Shown: positions 1-5,664, numbered from the stretch's first letter. The stretch: DNA of 5,698 nt from Synergistaceae bacterium (GCA_012727545.1 JAAYHA010000046.1:1-5698); one strand, 5' to 3'. Numbers and translations are program-made. The notes: generated from the sequence alone by a model not told the origin.

Positions 1-307
1 ATGGACAGAGTCCAGTAACTGCTGAAAACCCACCGACTTCATCAGTCCATATGTGTGAGTTTGTACCGGTAAGCAGGCTTTCTCCCGGTTTCCCCACGGC
101 CGCAAAGGCAAGCAGATTTCCCATCGTCCCCGAACAGGCATATAATGCCTCCTCTTTTCCCGTTATCTCAGCTGCATAGGAAGCCAGCTCGTTCGATGAC
201 GGGTCATCACCATATACATCGTCCCCTACTTCAGCGGCAAACATTATCTCCCGCATTTCTTCTGAAGGTCTTGTCACAGTATCACTGCGCAAATCTATGA
301 GCCTCAT
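1..307 (-). CDS. ltaE: Low-specificity L-threonine aldolase, N-terminal part (cut by window edge)
   Basis: This is a PLP-dependent fold-type I enzyme of the threonine aldolase / beta-eliminating lyase family. It cleaves L-threonine or L-allo-threonine to glycine and acetaldehyde in the cytosol. Only 102 codons are in the window, against a usual length near 340, so the PLP-binding lysine lies outside. The visible part carries the family signatures: DLRSDTVTRP (residues 5-14), GDDVYGDDP (28-36), SGTMGN (59-64, cofactor phosphate region), and H85 followed by DEVGG (89-93); the histidine aligns with the PLP-stacking His83 of the E. coli enzyme. The ATG at 307 is supported by a strong Shine-Dalgarno site 7 nt upstream and by the family's N-terminus starting exactly there. 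The gene follows the saccharopine dehydrogenase in the same direction, but a terminator lies between them, so it may be a separate unit. Related PLP aldolases acting on other beta-hydroxy amino acids cannot be excluded. Confidence 0.93.
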   Translation of the reverse strand, partial: MRLIDLRSDTVTRPSEEMREIMFAAEVGDDVYGDDPSSNELASYAAEITGKEEALYACSGTMGNLLAFAAVGKPGESLLTGTNSHIWTDEVGGFSAVTGLCP

Positions 308-314
308 TGAATAT

Positions 315-324
315 CTCTCCTTTT
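315..324 (-). promoter_or_regulatory. Ribosome binding site of ltaE
   Basis: The minus strand reads AAAAGGAGAG here, 7 nt before the ATG at 307. It is a near-consensus Shine-Dalgarno site and fixes the start of the truncated gene. Confidence 0.8.
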
Positions 325-376
325 ACACCGAAAGAGACAGAACATCGTTCAGAAGCTGCTCTATTGGCTTAAAATC

Positions 377-405
377 ATTAATTAATCGACAGCGGGCCGT
401 GTCAA
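377..405 (-). promoter_or_regulatory. Possible sigma-70 promoter of ltaE overlapping a terminator
   Basis: On the minus strand a perfect -35 hexamer TTGACA (405-400) is followed after 17 nt by ATTAAT (382-377, 4 of 6 matches to TATAAT). Transcription would start near 370, giving a leader of about 63 nt for the threonine aldolase gene. The -35 box lies inside the loop and second arm of the terminator hairpin of the preceding gene. The -10 match is only fair, so this promoter is tentative. Confidence 0.4.
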
Positions 406-429
406 ATTGTTTCCGACACGACCCGCTGT
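389..429 (-). terminator. Hairpin terminator after the saccharopine dehydrogenase gene
   Basis: Two 15-base arms (429-415 and 403-389) enclose an 11-base loop, beginning 19 nt after the stop codon at 448. In minus-strand RNA all 15 positions pair, one as G-U. In plus-strand RNA that same position would be an A-C mismatch, so the structure favours minus-strand transcription. The bases after the stem are AT-rich (CGATTAATTAATGATTTT) rather than a clean T-run, so termination may be incomplete or protein-assisted, and the stem could also protect the 3' end. Confidence 0.68.
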
Positions 430-447
430 TATCGCCTTTACATATTA

Positions 448-1767
448 CTATTTGATTTCTGTTTCAGTTTCTTTGAATATTACTCCCATTTTTTCCAGAG
501 CCGCCAGTTCGGGCTTATAAACTTCCGGCATTGCAGGAGTAAGCACACCTGTCTTGGTTATTTTGCTCTCCAGGATCATTTGTGCACCCATTGCCGGGGG
601 AAGTCCGGTAAGGCGGGCAACTGAAAAATCTTCATCCGAGCTTCCGTAATCAACAAGGGTCGAGCGTACAAGGACCTTACGGTCTGGATATTCGATAATA
701 AAACGGTCCTCCATCAGCGACATATCCTGCTCGCCTTCCGCGAACTCAAGTTTTTCGCTGTACAGACACTCTACAAACTGATTCATCGTACCGTTTTGAA
801 TCGGGACAGCCCTATCATCAAACAACCCCAGCCATTCAAATTTGCGCATGACAGTTGAGTTTATGTCAAGCTTCAGAAAGTCGCTTACGGCTTTCCTTAT
901 GCAGGCATCTTTTGAGATCCCGACAAGTTTGCGGGTAACATCAGCATAGGTCATTCCGGTGAAATCCATTTTGTCTTCACTGCAGAGACCAAGATCCTGC
1001 ATTTTACATATCATCTCGCACCAACCAACATAACGCAGTGTACCTCGGAATATCTCCCTTACCTCGGGGATGCCATAATATTCGACATATGGAGTGGAAT
1101 CTGCATTCGCATAGGCTTCGTACCAACCCATATCCTGGATCTCCACAAACCTGGCATGATGGTAGGTCTCCCCATACGGCCAGATAATGACCTTGCCATC
1201 TTTCATTGTCCTGGCTTCACGCCTGCTTGCGCCTATTAGGCTCGAGGGTGCCCAGGAGAGTTTATATCCCAAGGGGTTGTTGTTGTCTTTTGGTGCAGGT
1301 AAAGCTCCGCAGAGTGATACAAAAGAGGTGACCTTTCCACCTTTTGCATGTGCCTCAGATATGGTCTTCATCGCCGACATATGATCAATGCCTGGATCAA
1401 GACCAAGCTCGCAGAGGAGCGTGAGGCCTTTACCCTTAGCTGAAGCATCAAGAGCTTTCATGCCCTCTGTCACGTAAGATGGGTTGACGTAGTGGACTCC
1501 GGCATTTACACATGCCTCAGCTGCCGGAACCATGAACTCCCGCGGCAGGAGGCAGATCAGAAGGTGCGGCTTCAGCTCTTCCAATACCTCAGGCAATTTT
1601 CCCATTGCATCGCCTACTACAGCATGTCCGTTCGGATGCCCTCCGAGACAGCGGTCTATGTTTTCCGCAGAAATATCTGCTGCATATACCTCGTATCCAT
1701 TTTCCAACAGATACTGCACACATGGACGGGCTACCCTTCCTGCACCAAGGACTACAACTTTTTTCAT
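448..1767 (-). CDS. Saccharopine dehydrogenase family protein (LYS9-like, glutamate-forming type)
   Basis: This 439-residue cytosolic oxidoreductase resembles saccharopine reductase (LYS9 type), which interconverts saccharopine with glutamate plus aminoadipate semialdehyde. Visible features are an N-terminal Rossmann fold with GAGRVARP (residues 8-15), GLDPGIDHM (122-130), NNPLGYKLSW (163-172), DSTPY (223-227), RGTLRYVGW (241-249), and a C-terminal return to the nucleotide domain with TGLPPAMG (387-394) and TGVLTPAMPEVY (406-417). These blocks and the full length match the eukaryotic and bacterial LYS9-like group and suggest an intact enzyme. The end of beta-strand 2 reads YAAD, with D31 where LYS9 has Cys-Arg. 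By the usual Rossmann rule an acidic residue there favours NAD(H) over NADP(H); this is inference. The ATG at 1767 has an AGAAGG ribosome site about 9 nt upstream. It lies 31 nt behind the NhaC-type transporter gene, so the two are probably co-transcribed. No partner saccharopine-forming enzyme is seen in the window, so the substrate may be lysine-derived saccharopine or another glutamate-linked secondary amine. Confidence 0.88.
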   Translation of the reverse strand: MKKVVVLGAGRVARPCVQYLLENGYEVYAADISAENIDRCLGGHPNGHAVVGDAMGKLPEVLEELKPHLLICLLPREFMVPAAEACVNAGVHYVNPSYVTEGMKALDASAKGKGLTLLCELGLDPGIDHMSAMKTISEAHAKGGKVTSFVSLCGALPAPKDNNNPLGYKLSWAPSSLIGASRREARTMKDGKVIIWPYGETYHHARFVEIQDMGWYEAYANADSTPYVEYYGIPEVREIFRGTLRYVGWCEMICKMQDLGLCSEDKMDFTGMTYADVTRKLVGISKDACIRKAVSDFLKLDINSTVMRKFEWLGLFDDRAVPIQNGTMNQFVECLYSEKLEFAEGEQDMSLMEDRFIIEYPDRKVLVRSTLVDYGSSDEDFSVARLTGLPPAMGAQMILESKITKTGVLTPAMPEVYKPELAALEKMGVIFKETETEIK

Positions 1768-1798
1768 TTAAAACAGCCTTCTTTCAATATATTAATTG

Positions 1799-3325
1799 TT
1801 ACTGCAACTCAATTTTATTGGAAAGTTTCTCTCCCCATTTTTTGCTGAACAGCACTCCAAAGGTGAGAACAAGGGCCATGAGGAGCACGACTAGCAACGG
1901 TGTATCGATAAATCCAGCGATAGTGTAACAAATAACGCTTGCAAGACCCACTGTCATGGCATAAGGAAGCTGCGTCTTTACGTGGTCAAGGTGATCGCAT
2001 GCGGCTCCCATTGATGAAAGAACTGTTGTATCAGAGATCGGTGAGCAGTGGTCTCCGAAAAGGCCTCCTGAGAGGACCGATCCTATCGTTGCAAACAACG
2101 GTGCTCCAAGTGCCACAGACATAGGTACCGCAAGAGGCATAAGAATGGCAAAGGTACCCCATGATGACCCCGTCGCGAAAGATATACCGGCACCGGTTAT
2201 AAAGAGCAGTGCAGGAACGGCCCAGCCGGGAACAGTTCCCTGAGCAAGTCCGACTATGTAATTCGCTGTGCCTAGAGCTTTGCAGACAGAACCAAGCGAC
2301 CACGCAAGTACAAGGATCATAAGGATAAGCACTACTTCCTTCGCTCCGTCCATGTACATTTTGAAACATTCGCTTGGAGTTTTCACCTTGTTTTTGATAG
2401 TCAACAGCATACAGGAGATGGCAGCCGTAAAATAACTGAAGCAAAGTGTTGCCCTAAGGATGCCGCCCGGCAGTCTCTTGAAGGGGAACCCGTGATAGAT
2501 GAAAAGTCCGAAGATACAGATAAATAGAACTATAAGGGGAACTACCATCATTGAAAGTGTTGCACCCTTATGGACTTCATTGATGTCGACAGAGAGGCGT
2601 ACAGGTTTTGCATCCGGCCAGAAGGGCTGCCCTGTTTCGATCGTCCTTTTTTCAGCCTTGTACATGGCACTGAATTCATATCCTGTAAATGCGATCACAG
2701 GGATAAGGAAAAGTGCTCCTATCGCATAGAACTGGAAGGGGAGCACGTGCATGAAAGCAGTAAGAGTATCCATGGTTATGCTTGCCGCTTCAAACTCCTT
2801 CTGCATCAGACCAAGGATATAGACCCCCCATCCAATAAAGGGAATAAGGATACATACAGGTGAAGATGTACTGTCCAGGAGCCATGCAAGTTTTTCGCGG
2901 CTGATCCTCAATTTATCGGTGACCGGCTGAAAAGAAGGTCCGAGAATAAGCGGATTTCCTGAATCGGAGAAGAATATTATGATCCCGCCAAACCAGACAA
3001 GAAGCTGAGCCTTGGTCCTTGTATTGATGTAGGAAGCGATCTTGTTTGCAAAAACCGGAGCGCCGCCTGAATGGGTAAGGACACCGACAAAACCCCCAAT
3101 GAATATCATCATGACCAGAAGGTTTGAATTATATGCGTCTGATGCCTGAACAAAAATAAAATCTTTGATGAAATTCTGAAGTGCAAATACCGGGTTCCAT
3201 CCGTTAAGAGCAAGTGCTCCGAAGAGCCCCGCCCAGAACAGGGCAGAAATAACATTCTTTGTCTTGATAGCCAATATTACCGCGATCAGTGGTGGAAGAA
3301 TAGAAATAAAACCATAACTTTCCAT
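1799..3325 (-). CDS. NhaC-superfamily Na+-coupled transporter (Na+/H+ antiporter or amino-acid carrier)
   Basis: This is a 508-residue polytopic inner-membrane protein with many hydrophobic segments along its whole length. NhaC-family signatures include DSTSSP (151-156), ATGSSWGT (384-391), GDHCSPISDTT (424-434) and DHLDHVKTQLPYA (444-456). NhaC proteins exchange Na+ for H+, but the superfamily also includes carriers assigned by riboswitch linkage to lysine, methionine and tyrosine uptake. With a saccharopine dehydrogenase 31 nt downstream, an amino-acid or opine-like substrate is a fair inference. At 119-126 the protein reads FSDSGNPL where typical NhaC proteins have an F-x-D-D-Y-x-N-S-L pattern, so one acidic residue appears replaced. 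The start is ATG 3325, not the upstream GTG at 3370: an AAGGAGGT site lies 8 nt before this ATG, and the 15 extra residues would be polar and unlike a transporter N-terminus. A strong promoter and a leader of about 165 nt precede it. Confidence 0.9.
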   Translation of the reverse strand: MESYGFISILPPLIAVILAIKTKNVISALFWAGLFGALALNGWNPVFALQNFIKDFIFVQASDAYNSNLLVMMIFIGGFVGVLTHSGGAPVFANKIASYINTRTKAQLLVWFGGIIIFFSDSGNPLILGPSFQPVTDKLRISREKLAWLLDSTSSPVCILIPFIGWGVYILGLMQKEFEAASITMDTLTAFMHVLPFQFYAIGALFLIPVIAFTGYEFSAMYKAEKRTIETGQPFWPDAKPVRLSVDINEVHKGATLSMMVVPLIVLFICIFGLFIYHGFPFKRLPGGILRATLCFSYFTAAISCMLLTIKNKVKTPSECFKMYMDGAKEVVLILMILVLAWSLGSVCKALGTANYIVGLAQGTVPGWAVPALLFITGAGISFATGSSWGTFAILMPLAVPMSVALGAPLFATIGSVLSGGLFGDHCSPISDTTVLSSMGAACDHLDHVKTQLPYAMTVGLASVICYTIAGFIDTPLLVVLLMALVLTFGVLFSKKWGEKLSNKIELQ

Positions 3326-3333
3326 TAACTTAT

Positions 3334-3341
3334 ACCTCCTT
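3334..3341 (-). promoter_or_regulatory. Ribosome binding site that fixes the transporter start
   Basis: The minus strand reads AAGGAGGT, a full Shine-Dalgarno match, with 8 nt to the ATG at 3325. It rules in that ATG over the in-frame GTG at 3370, which has no comparable site. Confidence 0.9.
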
Positions 3342-3396
3342 GAGCCAACGCTCTTTGAATTACGTCCCACACCATTTATCTTATTGTCACTAATTC

Positions 3397-3406
3397 TTGG
3401 ATAAAG
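3397..3406 (-). promoter_or_regulatory. Possible third, degenerate operator half in the transporter leader
   Basis: The minus strand reads CTTTATCCAA, 8 of 10 identical to the TTGTATCCAA palindrome half found in front of gntR. It is followed closely by TTAGTGA, which also follows the other two copies. The orientation of the TATCCAA part is reversed relative to the copy at 3454-3474, so this may be chance. Confidence 0.25.
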
Positions 3407-3432
3407 GCAGAAACGCCACTCTTTATAAAATC

Positions 3433-3448
3433 ACGAACGTAAGTTCGT
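3433..3448 (-). repeat. Small perfect hairpin in the transporter leader
   Basis: A six-base inverted repeat (ACGAAC and GTTCGT) with a four-base loop sits about 110 nt upstream of the transporter start, just downstream of the shared operator candidate. No T-run follows it, so it is not an obvious attenuator. It could be an RNA structure or a protein-binding dyad. Confidence 0.4.
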
Positions 3449-3453
3449 TATTT

Positions 3454-3474
3454 TGTTCACTAAATCGTATCCAA
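3454..3474 (-). promoter_or_regulatory. Candidate operator for the GntR regulator (transporter promoter copy)
   Basis: This site shares TTGGATACnAnnTAGTGAA with the site in front of gntR (17 of 21 positions identical without gaps). It starts 23 nt downstream of the predicted -10 box, so bound protein would act in the early transcribed region as a roadblock or by contacting polymerase. TTGGATACAA-like palindromes fit the kind of operator used by GntR regulators with FCD domains. Binding by the local regulator is inference from sequence sharing. Confidence 0.5.
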
Positions 3475-3497
3475 CTGTGGATTCATTTGTATAAGCA

Positions 3498-3526
3498 ATA
3501 ATAATAGGTGAAAATGCGCATGTCAA
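3498..3526 (-). promoter_or_regulatory. Sigma-70 promoter of the transporter-dehydrogenase operon
   Basis: The minus strand has a perfect TTGACA (3526-3521), a 17-nt spacer and TATTAT (3503-3498, 5 of 6). This is the best promoter in the window. Transcription should begin near 3491, leaving a leader of about 165 nt. It lies just past the terminator of the preceding gene, which supports two separate transcription units. A TATACAA half-site (3493-3487) falls at the predicted start point. Confidence 0.78.
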
Positions 3527-3566
3527 GAGCAGGTAAAAATATGGATTCTGATTTTATTGGAGGGAG

Positions 3567-3596
3567 AAAAAACACGGTGACTGGAAAGGTTGCCGT
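3567..3596 (-). terminator. Weak intrinsic terminator after the EamA transporter gene
   Basis: Eight bases after the stop codon, the minus strand forms ACGG/CCGT plus AC/GT around a CA/CA internal loop with a seven-base loop. One base later it runs into six T residues (3572-3567). The stem is short, so efficiency is uncertain, but the position between a stop codon and the next promoter fits a terminator. The plus strand has no T-run in the other direction. Confidence 0.5.
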
Positions 3597-3603
3597 TATT
3601 TAG

Positions 3604-4542
3604 CTATATGCTTACTATTATTGATCCCAGAATTATCGTAACAATACCGATCCATTGGACAAATGAAAGGTGTTCCTTTAAGAAAAACCGGCCGAACATT
3701 GCCGCCATAAAGGGGCTGGTTGCTGTAATAGCAGTCACAATAGCAACAGGCATAACTCTGATACAGGTCGTGTACAGCATAGAACCTACGCTCAGACCTA
3801 TAACCGCAGACCCCATAAAATATTTCCAGCCTGCTTTAGGAACGCTACGCAGAGGAATTATTTGCCCGGGGAAAAATTTCATCATGATCATGCGGTGGGA
3901 CCAAGAAAAAATGAGCAATGCCACAGAACGATAAAAGGTAAGTTCCGAAGGTGAGAGCCCCCCTTGAATCATTGCAAGTTTTGTCAAGGGGGAAGACATG
4001 GCCCATGCCAAGCCGGCTCCTGCTGCCAACAAAACTCCCCTGACCATTTTTCGCTCCTTTTTTACAGAAACATCTTCTTCCATACGGTCGATCTGCTTTA
4101 GATTCCTGTTTCCAAGCCTCAGGCACAAAAGACCTGCAACGACCGTCGCTACGCCGATCAGGATCTTCACCGTTACAGGTTCACCAAGCACCAGCCATGA
4201 AGTCAGAGTGACCAGCATCGGATATGAATTGGAAATCGGCACAGCAAGGCTTACACCTATTTCATCTATAGCAATAAAATATAGGATGTCTCCAATGAAA
4301 AACCCGAGAAATACGCTGGCAGCAACACAAAAAATTGCTACAGGTGAAGTTAAAGGTGTGAATTGACCCTCTGAGGCAAGGAAAGCAATGATGAACGCAG
4401 AAAGAAAAAAGGCTATCGATCTTATAGGGTTTATCTCATTCGGAGTACACTTCGAGACAGCCATCCCTCTTGCAGCCATAATAGGAGATACAGCCCAAAG
4501 CGTTGCAGTTATAAAACAGACAATAAAACCCCATAAAGGCAT
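3604..4542 (-). CDS. DMT-superfamily transporter with two EamA domains
   Basis: This is a 312-residue inner-membrane protein with the two-repeat, ten-helix layout of the drug/metabolite transporter superfamily. The first EamA repeat spans roughly residues 5-143 and ends with LGEPVTVKILIGVATVVAGL (119-138). The second spans about 167-311 and ends with LKEHLSFVQWIGIVTIILGS (288-307). The matching E-x-hydrophobic ending of both repeats is diagnostic. A charged linker (about 144-168) joins them and should be cytoplasmic. Family members mostly export amino acids and other metabolites, and some import; the substrate cannot be read here. The ATG at 4542 lies 18 nt after the gntR stop, with a GGAAG ribosome site about 5 nt before it, so it is co-transcribed with gntR. 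A regulator-exporter pair beside a catabolic unit may relieve accumulation of the inducing compound, which is inference. Confidence 0.88.
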   Translation of the reverse strand: MPLWGFIVCFITATLWAVSPIMAARGMAVSKCTPNEINPIRSIAFFLSAFIIAFLASEGQFTPLTSPVAIFCVAASVFLGFFIGDILYFIAIDEIGVSLAVPISNSYPMLVTLTSWLVLGEPVTVKILIGVATVVAGLLCLRLGNRNLKQIDRMEEDVSVKKERKMVRGVLLAAGAGLAWAMSSPLTKLAMIQGGLSPSELTFYRSVALLIFSWSHRMIMMKFFPGQIIPLRSVPKAGWKYFMGSAVIGLSVGSMLYTTCIRVMPVAIVTAITATSPFMAAMFGRFFLKEHLSFVQWIGIVTIILGSIIVSI

Positions 4543-4560
4543 GAAGGCTTCCGTTATCTA

Positions 4561-5280
4561 TCAGGACATCAGGTTGAATGGATTTCTTGCAGTAAAAATT
4601 CCTGCGCTCTGTCCAGCTGGAATACGTCCGGCTATCCTTGAATAGGAAGTATAAATATGGTTGCGCATTACGTTCTCAGCAAGGGAACCGTCCCCGATAG
4701 CTATAGCCCTTACTATTTGTTCATGCTCAGTACAACTGATGGAATTTGAGGGATCCCTCGGCAATTTTATTGGAGCAGGAGGCACATAAAATCTGTCAAA
4801 ATAAAATGTGTACAAACCTGCACGCCAGTACACCTGCTTTACATATCTCTCAATATATGCGTTTTTAGACAGCTGTGCCAACAACAAATGGAATTTATTG
4901 TTAACAGCGGCGTACTCTTTTCTTTTGTCCTGGCTGTATTTTTCCTTTTCTTCATCGAGCAGTGATTTCAGCATATCCACGTCTTCATCCGTACGGCAGA
5001 AAGCCGCCTCCATTGCAGCCCGTCCTTCCAGAAGAGCCCTTGTTTTAAAAACCGAATTCATATCTTCAGGCGACAATTGGGGAATGTAACATCCCTTGTT
5101 GCCTCGAGCCTCAAGAAGTCCCTCAGCAACCAGCTGACGAAGCACGTTTCGTATCGGCGTACGGCTCAGTCCAAGGGATTCAGCAAGCTCAGTCTCCACA
5201 AGCCTGTCACCGGGAGCATAGTTTCGTGAAAGGATCATTCCGATAATAGATTCATAAGCAATACTCTCAGCATTTTTCAT
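4561..5280 (-). CDS. GntR-family transcriptional regulator with FCD ligand domain
   Basis: This 239-residue DNA-binding regulator has a winged helix-turn-helix at about residues 8-66, seen as APGDRLVETELAESLGLSRT (22-41), then PIRNVLRQL and the wing EARGNKGCYI. A helical FCD effector domain follows at about 75-215. FCD proteins bind carboxylic or amino acids, often with a metal held by one Asp and three His. The expected ligands here are H131, H186 and H208, but the Asp of the usual D-x-x-F-H motif is Asn (N127 in NNKFH). Metal or ligand binding may therefore differ. The ATG at 5280 has AAAGGTG 8 nt upstream. Next comes the EamA gene in the same unit. A shared motif in front of gntR and of the NhaC-type gene suggests autoregulation and control of the downstream operon. 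The last roughly 25 residues lie outside the FCD fold. Confidence 0.92.
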   Translation of the reverse strand: MKNAESIAYESIIGMILSRNYAPGDRLVETELAESLGLSRTPIRNVLRQLVAEGLLEARGNKGCYIPQLSPEDMNSVFKTRALLEGRAAMEAAFCRTDEDVDMLKSLLDEEKEKYSQDKRKEYAAVNNKFHLLLAQLSKNAYIERYVKQVYWRAGLYTFYFDRFYVPPAPIKLPRDPSNSISCTEHEQIVRAIAIGDGSLAENVMRNHIYTSYSRIAGRIPAGQSAGIFTARNPFNLMS

Positions 5281-5292
5281 CTAAATCACACC

Positions 5293-5313
5293 TTTTCACT
5301 ATCTTGTATCCAA
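5293..5313 (-). promoter_or_regulatory. Candidate autoregulatory operator in front of gntR
   Basis: The minus strand carries TTGGATACAA, an 8-of-10 palindrome (reverse complement TTGTATCCAA), then TAGTGAA at the same spacing as in the transporter leader. The site ends 12 nt before the ATG and includes the gntR ribosome-binding region, so a bound protein could block elongation. GntR/FCD regulators commonly bind near TTGTATACAA-type palindromes, which agrees, but no binding is shown. Confidence 0.5.
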
Positions 5314-5346
5314 AATAAAAAACAATTTTAATTTGTTACCGACCAC

Positions 5347-5375
5347 ATTATACAGCGAAGATCAATAAAGGAGAA
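5347..5375 (-). promoter_or_regulatory. Probable promoter of gntR-eamA
   Basis: A perfect TATAAT lies at 5352-5347 on the minus strand. The hexamer 17 nt upstream (TTCTCC, 5375-5370) matches the -35 consensus at only 3 of 6 positions. Transcription would start near 5340, about 60 nt before the gntR ATG. The weak -35 suggests low or activator-dependent expression, as is usual for a regulator. Confidence 0.5.
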
Positions 5376-5594
5376 TCGTTGTGATTTTAACAAAATGTTC
5401 AAGTTCTGGAGGGGTTGGCAATCAGTTGCAAATCAATTGGGGCGATTGGTTAAGATCTTAGAAGCTTCTTTTTCCGTCAGGAAAACTTTTTAAATTAACC
5501 ATAGTGCTCGAACTATTTCGAATGCGTTTTGAGATGCCGGGGCCCATTCTTTAGATTTTAACTTCGAAACCCAGAAAGTGATAACCAAAACCTA

Positions 5595-5649
5595 TGGATC
5601 CCGGCTCAGTGGCATAACGGGATGACATTGGGGAGTGGATCCCGGCTCA
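5595..5649. repeat. 14-bp direct repeat in degenerate GC-rich palindromic units
   Basis: TGGATCCCGGCTCA occurs perfectly at 5595-5608 and 5636-5649, a 41-bp period. The first copy pairs with CGGGAT at 5618-5623 and is followed by TGACA, so the unit resembles the palindromic TGGATCCCGG...CCGGGATGACA intergenic repeats seen in many bacterial genomes. The second copy instead forms GGCTC/GAGCC (5644-5648 with 5658-5662). The units look decayed. They may be remnants of a dispersed repeat family, which only a genome search could confirm. Confidence 0.6.
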
Positions 5650-5664
5650 CGGCCAGAGAGCCAA

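Larger units (their letters stand above)
3326..3490 (-). other. Long 5' leader of the transporter operon
   Basis: About 165 nt separate the predicted start of transcription from the ATG at 3325. The leader holds the operator candidate, a six-base hairpin, a bulged AT-rich hairpin with a GGC/GCC stem around 3425-3398, a 16-codon open frame (3375-3325) that ends in TAATG at the transporter start, and the Shine-Dalgarno site. I looked for the conserved cores of the lysine riboswitch and other common riboswitches and did not recognise one. Confidence 0.5.

Noticed and set aside
1492..1928. Plus-strand open frames of 79-118 codons opposite the dehydrogenase and transporter genes
   Set aside because: They are antisense shadows with atypical composition, no good ribosome sites and no recognisable family.
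2031..2444. 137-residue minus-strand open frame
   Set aside because: It lies wholly inside the transporter gene in another frame, is rich in Cys, Arg and Ser without domain features, and is a shadow of that gene.
3326..3370. Upstream GTG start giving the NhaC-type transporter 15 extra residues
   Set aside because: The ATG at 3325 has a full AAGGAGGT site at 8 nt and gives a normal hydrophobic N-terminus. The GTG lacks such a site and adds a polar stretch.
3460..3486. Eight-codon frame MNPQLDTI at the start of the transporter leader
   Set aside because: The predicted transcript begins only about 4 nt before its ATG and there is no ribosome site. It also overlaps the operator candidate.
3326..3490. 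Lysine riboswitch in the transporter leader
   Set aside because: Length and gene context would suit it, but I could not find the conserved core segments or a terminator or anti-Shine-Dalgarno switch.
3845..4366. Open frames of 93-122 codons on both strands inside the EamA gene
   Set aside because: They overlap an intact two-domain transporter in other frames and show no family features.
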